A stretch of 34,443 nt of DNA from Flavobacteriaceae bacterium. Lineage in GTDB: Bacteria; Bacteroidota; Bacteroidia; Flavobacteriales; Flavobacteriaceae. A program made the translations under genes and the position numbers. The stretch spans positions 1 through 34,443 of the forward strand of contig JAKITY010000007.1 of assembly GCA_021647835.1 (NCBI GenBank), given 5' to 3'. The notes under the pieces were generated by a model that saw only the letters and a program-made list of their open reading frames with translations, had not been told where the DNA came from and ran no database searches. Position 1 is the first letter of the stretch. Each line of letters opens with the position of its first letter. This document shows positions 25,344 through 33,410 of the stretch, in pieces.

Positions 25344-26594
25344 ATGAAATTAAAACGCGTTGTAGTTACTGGACTTGGTGCTCTTACACCAATTGGTAAT
25401 AATTTAGAAGAATATTGGAATGGATTGATAAATGGAGTTAGCGGTGCTGCTCCTATTACTCATTTTGATGCAACTAAATTCAAAACTCGTTTTGCCTGCG
25501 AAGTGAAAAACTTTGAAGTTACAGATTTTATCAATCGAAAAGATGCTAGGAAAATGGATAAATTTACGCATTACGCTATGGTTGTTGCTGAAGAAGCCAT
25601 TATCGATGCTAAAGTAGATTTAGAGAAAATTAATAAAGATAGAGTTGGTGTTATTTGGGGTGCTGGAATTGGAGGTTTAGAAACTTTTCAAAACGAAGTT
25701 TTAAATCTTGCAGCAAACGATTTAACTCCGAAATTCAACCCTTTCTTTATACCAAAAATGATTGCTGATATTGCTCCTGGATTTATCTCAATAAAATATG
25801 GGTTTAGAGGTCCAAATTTTACAACAGTCTCTGCTTGCGCATCGTCAGCAAATGCTATTATTGATGCTTTCAATTATATCAGACTTGGAAAAGCAGATAT
25901 ATTTGTTACAGGAGGCTCAGAAGCAGCCGTAACTATGGCTGGAATTGGAGGTTTTAACGCTATGCGTGCGCTATCTACAAGAAATGATGATCCCGCAACT
26001 GCCTCAAGACCTTTTGATCAAAATCGTGATGGCTTTGTATTAGGCGAAGGCGCTGGAGCGCTTATCTTAGAAGAATATGAACATGCAATTGCTCGTGGAG
26101 CAAAAATTTATGCCGAAGTTGGCGGAGGTGGAATGTCTGCTGACGCTCATCACATTACGGCACCACATCCTGAAGGATTGGGCGCAAAAAATGTAATGAT
26201 AAACTGTTTAGATGATGCTGGATTAAAACCTGAAGATATTGATGCTATCAACGTTCACGGAACTTCAACTCCTCTTGGAGATATTGCTGAAACGAAGGCT
26301 ATTAAACATGTATTTGGTGAACATGCGTATTCTCTTAATATTAACTCTACAAAATCAATGACTGGACACTTACTTGGTGCTGCAGGCGCTGTAGAAGCAA
26401 TTGCCTCTATAATGTCTATTGTAAAAGGAATTGTACCGCCAACAATCAATCATTCTACAGAAGATGAAACGATTGATAATAAACTAAATCTTACGCTTAA
26501 CAAACTTCAAAAACGTGATGTAAAGGTTGCGATGAGTAATACTTTTGGGTTTGGAGGACACAACGTTTGTGTTCTTTTCAAAAAATTAGATTAA
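25344..26594 (+). CDS. fabF: Beta-ketoacyl-ACP synthase II
   Basis: FabF condenses malonyl-ACP with acyl-ACP in fatty acid elongation. The 416-residue thiolase-fold enzyme has the nucleophile cysteine in TVSACASSANAI (about 163) and the two active-site histidines in NVHGTSTPLGD and TKSMTGHLLGAAG. The C-terminal SNTFGFGGHN is intact. rnc starts 6 bp downstream, so the two are co-transcribed. Confidence 0.97.
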   Translation: MKLKRVVVTGLGALTPIGNNLEEYWNGLINGVSGAAPITHFDATKFKTRFACEVKNFEVTDFINRKDARKMDKFTHYAMVVAEEAIIDAKVDLEKINKDRVGVIWGAGIGGLETFQNEVLNLAANDLTPKFNPFFIPKMIADIAPGFISIKYGFRGPNFTTVSACASSANAIIDAFNYIRLGKADIFVTGGSEAAVTMAGIGGFNAMRALSTRNDDPATASRPFDQNRDGFVLGEGAGALILEEYEHAIARGAKIYAEVGGGGMSADAHHITAPHPEGLGAKNVMINCLDDAGLKPEDIDAINVHGTSTPLGDIAETKAIKHVFGEHAYSLNINSTKSMTGHLLGAAGAVEAIASIMSIVKGIVPPTINHSTEDETIDNKLNLTLNKLQKRDVKVAMSNTFGFGGHNVCVLFKKLD

Positions 26595-26600
26595 TTTTTA

Positions 26601-27341
26601 ATGAGTTTTATTCAAAAAATAATAAAAAGCCGTTCTAAAAGAGATGACTATTTGTTTAACGAATTAAAGCCAATTTTAGGATTTTCTCCTAAAAACTTAT
26701 ATATATATAAAAAAGCTTTTGTACATCGTTCTACAAAAGAACTTACTGACATTGGAAATCCTCAAAACTACGAACGCTTAGAATTTTTAGGCGATGCAGT
26801 ATTAGGCGCAGTAATCGCATCGTATTTATTTAAAAAAGTGCCATCAGGAAATGAAGGTTATTTAACACAGATGCGCTCAAAAATAGTAAGTCGTGAACAT
26901 TTAAACGAACTTGGACGTGATTTAGACTTAATACGACTTGTGAAAAGTAATGTATCAAAATCAAAATTTGGAGAAAATATTTACGGTAATATTTTTGAAG
27001 CATTAGTTGGTGCTGTGTATTTAGACAAAGGATATAAACACTGTAAAAAATTTATCTACAAAAGCATTATAAAGCCTTATGTAGATATTCCAAGATTAGA
27101 AGGTAAAATAACTAGTTACAAGAGTTTATTTATTGAATATTGCCAAAGAGAGAAGAAAGAGTTTGGTTATGATGTCTTTGACGATACTGGAAAGGATACT
27201 ATTAAACACTTTAGCGTAAAGTTATCTTTAGATAATAAAGTCATAGCAAAAGGAAGAGCCACTTCAAAGAAAAAAGCAGAAGAAATCGCTTCAAAAAGAG
27301 CTTATTTTGCATTTCAAGAACAAATTTCAAAGATTAACTAA
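26601..27341 (+). CDS. rnc: Ribonuclease III
   Basis: This dsRNA endonuclease has the signature NYERLEFLGDAVLG (about 53-66) and the second acidic site in NIFEALVGAVYLDKG. A dsRNA-binding domain occupies about 170-240 (KSLFIEYCQRE...KGRATSKKKAEEIASKRAY). The 246-residue length fits Bacteroidota members. It processes rRNA and structured RNAs, so it is the natural candidate to cut the stem formed by the IVS-like element at 15107-15548. Confidence 0.96.
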   Translation: MSFIQKIIKSRSKRDDYLFNELKPILGFSPKNLYIYKKAFVHRSTKELTDIGNPQNYERLEFLGDAVLGAVIASYLFKKVPSGNEGYLTQMRSKIVSREHLNELGRDLDLIRLVKSNVSKSKFGENIYGNIFEALVGAVYLDKGYKHCKKFIYKSIIKPYVDIPRLEGKITSYKSLFIEYCQREKKEFGYDVFDDTGKDTIKHFSVKLSLDNKVIAKGRATSKKKAEEIASKRAYFAFQEQISKIN

Positions 27342-27372
27342 AACGTTGTAGTCTTTTTTCACACTAATTAAG

Positions 27373-27401
27373 TTGATATTATAAAACTATCCTTAATTTA
27401 G
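27373..27401 (+). promoter_or_regulatory. Possible promoter of the IPExxxVDY-pyk pair
   Basis: TTG, 18 bases, then TAATTTAG resembles the Bacteroidota promoter with one mismatch in the -7 element. It lies about 25 bp upstream of the ATG at 27426. Confidence 0.35.
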
Positions 27402-27425
27402 CATTTCCTATATAATTGATTGGTT

Positions 27426-27890
27426 ATGCAAATACATTCTTTAGATTTGGTTGATGATTACTCATTAATTGGCATTCATACCTCTGAAGAAGACTATCGT
27501 TTGGCTTATCTTTTAAATTCAAATTTACACACAAAATTTACGCGATCTAAATTTAATTTAGATTTTGAAAATAAGAATGCTTCATTCCCTATTTTTGAGT
27601 TTATAAATGAAAAAAAGCAATTAACAAGTTATCTGATTTCAAATAAATCTATAGGAAATACAAGCGCAAATTCTACTGTTAATTTATTTTCAAAAGATGA
27701 GTTTTTTAGTAGTACAACTTATTTGATTCGAGAAAAAAAAAATGTTGATTACTTTATCAAAATAGAAGGAGAGATATCAACTGTTGAACTATACCGAACT
27801 ATTGAAAAACTCAATCAAATCAATCAAATAGTCACTTCATATCATATAAATCCTTTAAAACTAAGTTCAAAAGACTTTTTAATATTTTAA
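27426..27890 (+). CDS. IPExxxVDY-family protein
   Basis: I start at the ATG at 27426; the track start at 27420 is a TTG. The 154-residue protein resembles the IPExxxVDY family, a Bacteroidota-only group of unknown function nearly always placed directly before pyk, as here (2 bp gap). The name-giving motif appears as LIREKKNVDYFIKIEGE, so IPE is replaced by IRE while VDY is kept. It has no signal peptide or membrane helix. A regulatory link to pyruvate kinase can be guessed from the constant neighbourhood only. Confidence 0.82.
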   Translation: MQIHSLDLVDDYSLIGIHTSEEDYRLAYLLNSNLHTKFTRSKFNLDFENKNASFPIFEFINEKKQLTSYLISNKSIGNTSANSTVNLFSKDEFFSSTTYLIREKKNVDYFIKIEGEISTVELYRTIEKLNQINQIVTSYHINPLKLSSKDFLIF

Positions 27891-27892
27891 TT

Positions 27893-29320
27893 ATGGCAAG
27901 TACAAAAAAAACAAAAATAGTAGCAACACTTGGTCCTGCATGTGACTCGCCAGAAATGATTGAAAAAATGAGTATTGCTGGTGTTAATGTTTTCCGAATT
28001 AATTTTTCACACGCAGAGCATGAACATGTTAGAGAAACGGTAATTAATATTCGTAAAATGAATGCAAAACTTGGTCATAATGTAGCAATCTTGGCAGATT
28101 TACAAGGTCCTAAGTTGCGTGTTGGCGATATGGGAGATGGTTTTGAACTTGTCAAGGGAAATACTTTTACATTTACAACAGTGAAATGCAAGGGCTCTTC
28201 TGAAAGGGCTTATATGACTTATAAAAAATTCCCTAAAGATGTAAAAGTTGGTGAAAAAATATTGGTTGATGATGGAAAACTAATGTTTGAAGTTATAGAA
28301 ACTGATAATATATCAGAAGTGAAAACAAAAATTTTGGTTGGCGGAGTTCTAAATTCCAAGAAAGGGGTAAACTTACCAAACACTAATGTTTCTCAACCAG
28401 CATTAACCAAAAAAGATATTAAAGATGCTATTTTTGCTTGTGAGATTGAAGTAGATTGGTTTGCACTATCATTTGTAAGAACACCAGAAGATTGTAAAGA
28501 TTTAGAAAGGTTAATTAATAAACACTCTGATTGTAAAATACCAATCATTGCAAAAATTGAAAAACCAGAAGCTGTTAAAAATATAGATGCAATTGTCCAA
28601 TCTTGTGATGGCTTGATGGTTGCTCGTGGAGATTTAGGTGTAGAATTGCCAATGGAACAAGTACCATTAATTCAAAAAATGCTCGTAGAAAAAGCGAAAT
28701 CGGTAAGAATTCCTGTGATTATTGCTACGCAAATGATGGAAACAATGATTGAAAATCAAGTACCAACAAGAGCAGAAGTAAATGATGTAGCAAACTCAAT
28801 AATGGATGGTACTGATGCTGTAATGCTTTCTGGAGAAACATCAATTGGAAATTTCCCAGTATTGGTTATTGACCAAATGAGAAGGATTATTGGAAGTGTT
28901 GAAAATTCGCCAAGAATTACTGTTCCGCAAAAAGTCCCGCATGTTTTAACAAATCGATATATCACTAAATCTATATGCTATCATGCCGCACATATGGCAG
29001 GTGATGTCAATGCAACGGCAATTCAAACCTTAACAAATAGTGGCTATACTGCGTTTCAAATTTCTGCTTGGCGACCAAATGCAAATATTTTGGCTTATAC
29101 TTCTAACAAACGTATTTTGTCAAGACTAAACCTACTTTGGGGAGTTAAAGCATTCTTTTATGATAAAATGGAATCTACAGACCAAACTATAGAAGATTTA
29201 AATAAAATTGCCAAAGATCAAGGCTATGTAGAAAAAGGAGATTTAATAATTACACTTTCTTCTATGCCTGTAAAAGAAAGAGGAATGGTAAATACCTTGC
29301 GTTTGACTCAATTAGAATAG
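27893..29320 (+). CDS. pyk: Pyruvate kinase
   Basis: The enzyme converts phosphoenolpyruvate and ADP to pyruvate and ATP. The 475-residue protein has the family blocks VFRINFSH, ILADLQGPKLRVG, the active-site loop IIAKIEKPEAV, MVARGDLGVE and IATQMMETMI. The C-terminal regulatory domain (about 345-475) is present. It follows the IPExxxVDY gene by 2 bp. The ORF at 28756-28965 on the other strand is a shadow. Confidence 0.97.
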   Translation: MASTKKTKIVATLGPACDSPEMIEKMSIAGVNVFRINFSHAEHEHVRETVINIRKMNAKLGHNVAILADLQGPKLRVGDMGDGFELVKGNTFTFTTVKCKGSSERAYMTYKKFPKDVKVGEKILVDDGKLMFEVIETDNISEVKTKILVGGVLNSKKGVNLPNTNVSQPALTKKDIKDAIFACEIEVDWFALSFVRTPEDCKDLERLINKHSDCKIPIIAKIEKPEAVKNIDAIVQSCDGLMVARGDLGVELPMEQVPLIQKMLVEKAKSVRIPVIIATQMMETMIENQVPTRAEVNDVANSIMDGTDAVMLSGETSIGNFPVLVIDQMRRIIGSVENSPRITVPQKVPHVLTNRYITKSICYHAAHMAGDVNATAIQTLTNSGYTAFQISAWRPNANILAYTSNKRILSRLNLLWGVKAFFYDKMESTDQTIEDLNKIAKDQGYVEKGDLIITLSSMPVKERGMVNTLRLTQLE

Positions 29321-29333
29321 TATAAATAAGTTT

Positions 29334-29391
29334 GTTTTAAGAGAATCAATATGTTTATTTTAAAATTCACTATCTTTAACTCTCTTAAAAC
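29334..29391. repeat. 11-bp inverted repeat upstream of the CBS gene
   Basis: GTTTTAAGAGA (29334-29344) and TCTCTTAAAAC (29381-29391) are exact reverse complements around a 36-base loop that includes a TATCTTTA -7-like element. The right arm ends 8 bp before the CBS ATG. It could be an operator or a weak pyk terminator; neither role is shown. Confidence 0.5.
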
Positions 29392-29399
29392 TCTCTATT

Positions 29400-29861
29400 A
29401 TGGCTTTTAAAAACTTTAGTGCTCCAAAAAAACGATCAGAAAAACCTTTAAGAGAACCAATTTTGGTGTCAGATTATATGACGACAAATTTGATAACATT
29501 TAAGCCCGATCAATCGGTTCTTGAAGTGATAGATTTACTTATTGAAAATCGAATTTCTGGCAGTCCTGTAATAAACGAAAAGGGCGAATTAATGGGAATT
29601 ATCTCTGAAGGTGATTGTATTAAACAAATCTCTGAAAGTCGTTATTTTAACATGCCAATGACCGACACAAAAGTAGAAAGCCACATGATTAAAGATGTTG
29701 ATACAATTGATGGTAATATGAATATTTTTGACGCTGCAAATAAATTTTTGCAATCTAAAAGACGGCGTTTTCCAATTGTAGAAAACGGGAAATTAGTTGG
29801 TCAAATAAGCCAAAAAGATATTCTCAAAGCTGCTTTAAATCAAAAGGGAAATAATTGGTAA
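29400..29861 (+). CDS. CBS-domain protein
   Basis: The 153-residue protein consists almost entirely of a CBS pair. Repeat 1 (about 23-75) has VSDYMTTNLITF...LIENRISGSPVINEKGELMGIISEGD, and repeat 2 (about 88-148) has VESHMIKDVDTI...RRRFPIVENGKLVGQISQKDIL. Such stand-alone pairs sense adenine nucleotides and regulate a partner protein. No partner is fused. It stands next to pyk, possibly by chance. It is convergent with the M28 gene, with 7 bp between the stops. Confidence 0.9.
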   Translation: MAFKNFSAPKKRSEKPLREPILVSDYMTTNLITFKPDQSVLEVIDLLIENRISGSPVINEKGELMGIISEGDCIKQISESRYFNMPMTDTKVESHMIKDVDTIDGNMNIFDAANKFLQSKRRRFPIVENGKLVGQISQKDILKAALNQKGNNW

Positions 29862-29868
29862 TTACTTT

Positions 29869-32193
29869 TTAAAACCTTATTTCTTTTTTAACAATCGTTG
29901 CATCATTTATAACAAAAGGTGTTGGCATCATTTTACTATCTTTTCTTGGTGTAACTTTTAAAAGTTGGTTGGTAAACAAATCGTATTTTACCTCACGAAT
30001 TTCTAATGTTGGATTTACTTTTGAACTGATAACATATTCTAACTCTATAACTTCATTTGGTTTTGTATAATAATAACTTAATACATTTTTTCGTTTACCT
30101 GTATCAAAAGCATACAGTTGATTTTTAGGCCGTTTCAATGCTTCCCCATTTACTATAAATGAGTTGAAAACAATAGAATCTTTCGCTATTAACTCCACTC
30201 TATTAGCATTTCTCAATGTTTCTATACGCAACTTTATATGCCTATTTTCACCTTCAATACTATCTAACAAAATAGTTGTAATAGGTTGCTTTAAATCAAC
30301 TACTTCTGTCTTTTTATGTAATTTATATTTCGAATAATATTTACTTGCTGTGGCACTTTTAACAAAACTTCCTTTGGCTGGATCATCAGTCAAATACGCT
30401 TTATTATAATTATTTACTTTACTTTCATAACTTGCCCAAAACGCCTCTTTTTTATCCGTATCAAGTACATAAATTAGACTTGTTGGCTGTTTTCTGTCTT
30501 CCGAATAATCTGATTGAAAAGATGCTTTTGTAAATAAAAAAATAGCAATCATTAAAAATAAAAGATGTAATTTTTTTATACTTTTATACTGATAAAATAT
30601 AGGTAGTAATAACCCAAATAAAAGAACAACAAAAACAGCGCTAACCCCTAACATTTTTAACCCTAAACCGACTGGAAACATTTTTACCAAAGGCGCAAAG
30701 ACAATTAATAATGGAATTGACAACAAAGCAATTGTTATTGTTTTATTTTCTGATGTGTTTGACGACAATAAAACCATCAGCGAAATCAACGCAAGAAATA
30801 CTGGGAAAATAAAAAATCCTGCTCCTTGAAGTTTTAAAACGATCAGAAAATTAATGATTATCCAAATAAAAATTGGAGCAACAATTAAGTTTTCTGATGA
30901 ATATTTATTGAAATAACGCTTATAAATCCAAGATGAAATTGCCAATGCTAAAATAGCAAAAGCAACAATATACCAATGACCATTATAGGTAAAACCATGT
31001 AAAATATCATTGTATTGTGGATAGATTTGTTTGAGTAATTTCCAGCCAAAAACCGCTACCAAAGCACTGATAATTAAAGAACCTAAAAACGGAACAAAAC
31101 CGATTAACATCTCTTTTATTGTTAATTTTTTTCGACTGACACCAATAAATATCAGTATAAAAAACAGAATTACGGCTACAATAAATGATGGTAAAACCCA
31201 TGAAAACGGATATGTGACCAATCCAATTTTAGGAAAAGAAAAGTAAACATCATCTGATGTTGCATCAAGATTTTCTAAATTAGAATTTGCAAAATACGGA
31301 AGTAAAGTCATCAAGTAATCACCTTGTTGCTCCAAAGTATTTCTATCCAGTCGTTCATAAGTGTCTTGCGCTGTGTGATAATCAAAATGGTCATCGATAA
31401 ATGCAAAATTAAATCCGTTGATATTGGCGTCTTCTCTAAAAATCGTTAAATCTGTATCATTTGGCAGCATTTTATAAATGCTATACATCAACGAATTAGC
31501 AACTGGAAAATTTGGTTTTGCTTTGTTAAACGCTTTAATTAATTCTTTATTTCCACCGTTTGTTTCGAGTAACATATAACTTGGACCTCCACTTCCGCGA
31601 GCCTCAAAATTAAGTACTAAACCAACATCTTTTATCCAACGATGATGATTTACAAAGGCAACAGCACCTAATAATCCGATTTCTTCAGCATCAGAAAATA
31701 AAACAATTACATCATTTTTTGGAGCCTTATTGTTTGCCAAAAACGCACGAACACCTTCTAAAATTGTTACAATTCCACTTCCTGCATCACTTGCACCCAA
31801 AGAAGAATGTACAGCCGAATCATAATGTGCTAATAATAATAATAAGGCTTTGCTGTTTTTGTTAGAACCTTCAATTTTTGCAATGATATTAACTGTATTT
31901 ACGGCAGCTTTCCATTTATTATTTATCGCAATCTGTTCTTGAAGTTCTACTTGCAACCCCAATTTTTCTAATTCTAATACTAAATATTCTCGTACATTTT
32001 TGTGCGATTCTGTTCCTACATAATGTGGCTTTTTGGTTATTTCTTTTAAATGAATTAACGCTCTCTCAGTAGAAAACTCAGTTAAAGGCGTATTTATATC
32101 GGATATTTTACTTGGTAAAAGGCTGTAAAAACTATAATAGATTGTTGCTATTAATATGAGCAACGATAAGGCTTTGGTGTATTTTAATTTCAT
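29869..32193 (-). CDS. Membrane M28 family metallopeptidase
   Basis: This 774-residue protein has an N-terminal signal anchor (about 7-26), an M28 zinc peptidase domain (about 40-310) and a set of about eight membrane helices (about 330-560), then a beta-rich C-terminal domain (about 580-774). The metal ligands fit H122 and D135 (AHYDSAVHSSLGASDAGSG), E170 with catalytic E169 (SDAEEIGLLG), E196 (NFEARGSGG) and H272 (DYHTAQDT). The layout resembles ERMP1/Fxna-like M28 peptidases, so the active site faces the periplasm. It starts 3 bp after the zinc-ribbon gene and is likely co-transcribed with it. The substrate is unknown. Confidence 0.92.
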   Translation of the reverse strand: MKLKYTKALSLLILIATIYYSFYSLLPSKISDINTPLTEFSTERALIHLKEITKKPHYVGTESHKNVREYLVLELEKLGLQVELQEQIAINNKWKAAVNTVNIIAKIEGSNKNSKALLLLLAHYDSAVHSSLGASDAGSGIVTILEGVRAFLANNKAPKNDVIVLFSDAEEIGLLGAVAFVNHHRWIKDVGLVLNFEARGSGGPSYMLLETNGGNKELIKAFNKAKPNFPVANSLMYSIYKMLPNDTDLTIFREDANINGFNFAFIDDHFDYHTAQDTYERLDRNTLEQQGDYLMTLLPYFANSNLENLDATSDDVYFSFPKIGLVTYPFSWVLPSFIVAVILFFILIFIGVSRKKLTIKEMLIGFVPFLGSLIISALVAVFGWKLLKQIYPQYNDILHGFTYNGHWYIVAFAILALAISSWIYKRYFNKYSSENLIVAPIFIWIIINFLIVLKLQGAGFFIFPVFLALISLMVLLSSNTSENKTITIALLSIPLLIVFAPLVKMFPVGLGLKMLGVSAVFVVLLFGLLLPIFYQYKSIKKLHLLFLMIAIFLFTKASFQSDYSEDRKQPTSLIYVLDTDKKEAFWASYESKVNNYNKAYLTDDPAKGSFVKSATASKYYSKYKLHKKTEVVDLKQPITTILLDSIEGENRHIKLRIETLRNANRVELIAKDSIVFNSFIVNGEALKRPKNQLYAFDTGKRKNVLSYYYTKPNEVIELEYVISSKVNPTLEIREVKYDLFTNQLLKVTPRKDSKMMPTPFVINDATIVKKEIRF

Positions 32194-32196
32194 CTG

Positions 32197-32547
32197 TTAA
32201 ATGGATTTAATCAATAAATAATAATCGTTTTCAAGGGCTAAATATCCTTGATCATACACATAAAAATAGGTCTTTCCGGCTTTTGTTGTATAGATTGATG
32301 TAAAAGTGTTGAAGTCAAAATTATTACTCAATAATTTTACTCGAGTTACCGTTGTTTTTCCTGTAGTGTTGAGCTTGCAGAGTGTTTTGTAGTTTTTTCG
32401 TAAACGATAATTTACATTTCGAATCATGTTTTTACTTTCTTTATCAATCTTATTATTATAGGTGTTTCTACAATAATCTGAACAAAATTTCTTGTCAATT
32501 CTTCCTTTAAACGGCTCTGAACACTCTAAACATTTTTGTGATTCCAT
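32197..32547 (-). CDS. Zinc-ribbon protein of unknown function
   Basis: I use the ATG of MESQKCLECS rather than the track start five codons upstream, because the family begins at the ribbon. The 116-residue protein opens with CLEC...FCSDYC, a four-cysteine zinc ribbon, followed by RNTYNNKIDKES and a basic segment. The C-terminal half (FTSIYTTKAGKTYFYVYDQG) looks like a small beta domain. Similar short proteins are frequent in Flavobacteriia and have no assigned function; nucleic-acid binding is only a guess. It is directly upstream of the M28 gene on the same strand. Confidence 0.75.
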   Translation of the reverse strand: MESQKCLECSEPFKGRIDKKFCSDYCRNTYNNKIDKESKNMIRNVNYRLRKNYKTLCKLNTTGKTTVTRVKLLSNNFDFNTFTSIYTTKAGKTYFYVYDQGYLALENDYYLLIKSI

Positions 32548-32708
32548 ACATCTAAAGTACAAAATATTATTTGAATGTAGTCGATTCCATTCAATTACTA
32601 TCGAAAGTAACCGTTTAACAACCGATAATTATTAAAAACCTATCGCACCTTTGCAGTGTCAAAACGAATTGACAAACAATAATTATAATAAAAATTAAAA
32701 CTTATCTT

Positions 32709-33410
32709 ATGAGTACGTTAAGAAACAAAGTACAGTTGATTGGAAACTTAGGAAACAATCCAGAAATTATCACTTTAGAAAGTGGTAAAAAATTAGCAAA
32801 ATTTTCACTTGCTACAAATGAATCTTATAAAAATGCACAAGGCGAAAAAGTAACAGACACACAATGGACAAATATTGTGGCTTGGAATAAAACGGCCGAA
32901 ATCGTAGAAAAATATTTGGAGAAAGGAAATCAAATTGCGATTGTGTCAAACGATCCGACTGGAAGCTACAAAGTACTTTTAAACCGTTCAGCGGGCGAAT
33001 TGAAATTGTGCATGGATGTTCCTGAATTTGACCAAAAAGGATATTATCTCTACACCGCAGGGAATGTGGAGAAGCATGATTCCCTAACTATTTTAAAGCA
33101 AATTCAAACTGATGCGATCAATATTGATGGTGAGATGTGCAAAGGGTTCACTGTAGTAACCGATAACGGAAGTGCTATCGCATATTTCAGCTCCGAAGAA
33201 GTTGATTTAACTGGGTTTTCAGAATATTTCAACGATCCAATATATGAATTATTGGACACCTTCGATTCGAAAAAACTACCTAAAAAAATGGTTGTGAATA
33301 AAAACACAGGTTCATATACGGTTGACCTAGTAGCTGAGACTCAAACTCTCGATCCTTCCATTTTTGAAGTTCCAACAGGATATAATCAATTTCAAGTTAC
33401 AGGAGAATAA
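32709..33410 (+). CDS. Hybrid ORF: SSB N-terminus joined to a DUF4412-like C-terminus
   Basis: Residues 1-78 are a standard single-stranded DNA-binding OB fold (MSTLRNKVQLIGNLGNNPE ... WTNIVAWNKTAEIVEKYLEK). Family members continue after QIAI with EGKLTSRSYED-like sequence. Here the frame changes to VSNDPTGSYKVLLNRSAGEL and runs to DPSIFEVPTGYNQFQVTGE, which resembles the C-terminus of secreted DUF4412-type proteins. The SSB acidic tail is missing. Fusing a cytoplasmic DNA-binding protein to part of an exported protein makes little sense, and G+C rises at the same point (see findings). I think this is an assembly chimera or a recombination junction and give no gene symbol. Confidence 0.85.
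   Translation: MSTLRNKVQLIGNLGNNPEIITLESGKKLAKFSLATNESYKNAQGEKVTDTQWTNIVAWNKTAEIVEKYLEKGNQIAIVSNDPTGSYKVLLNRSAGELKLCMDVPEFDQKGYYLYTAGNVEKHDSLTILKQIQTDAINIDGEMCKGFTVVTDNGSAIAYFSSEEVDLTGFSEYFNDPIYELLDTFDSKKLPKKMVVNKNTGSYTVDLVAETQTLDPSIFEVPTGYNQFQVTGE

Noticed and set aside
32709-33410. A genuine two-domain SSB fusion protein
   Set aside because: The OB fold is followed by the end of an exported-protein family, the SSB tail is missing, and base composition changes at the joint. A chimera explains all of this better.
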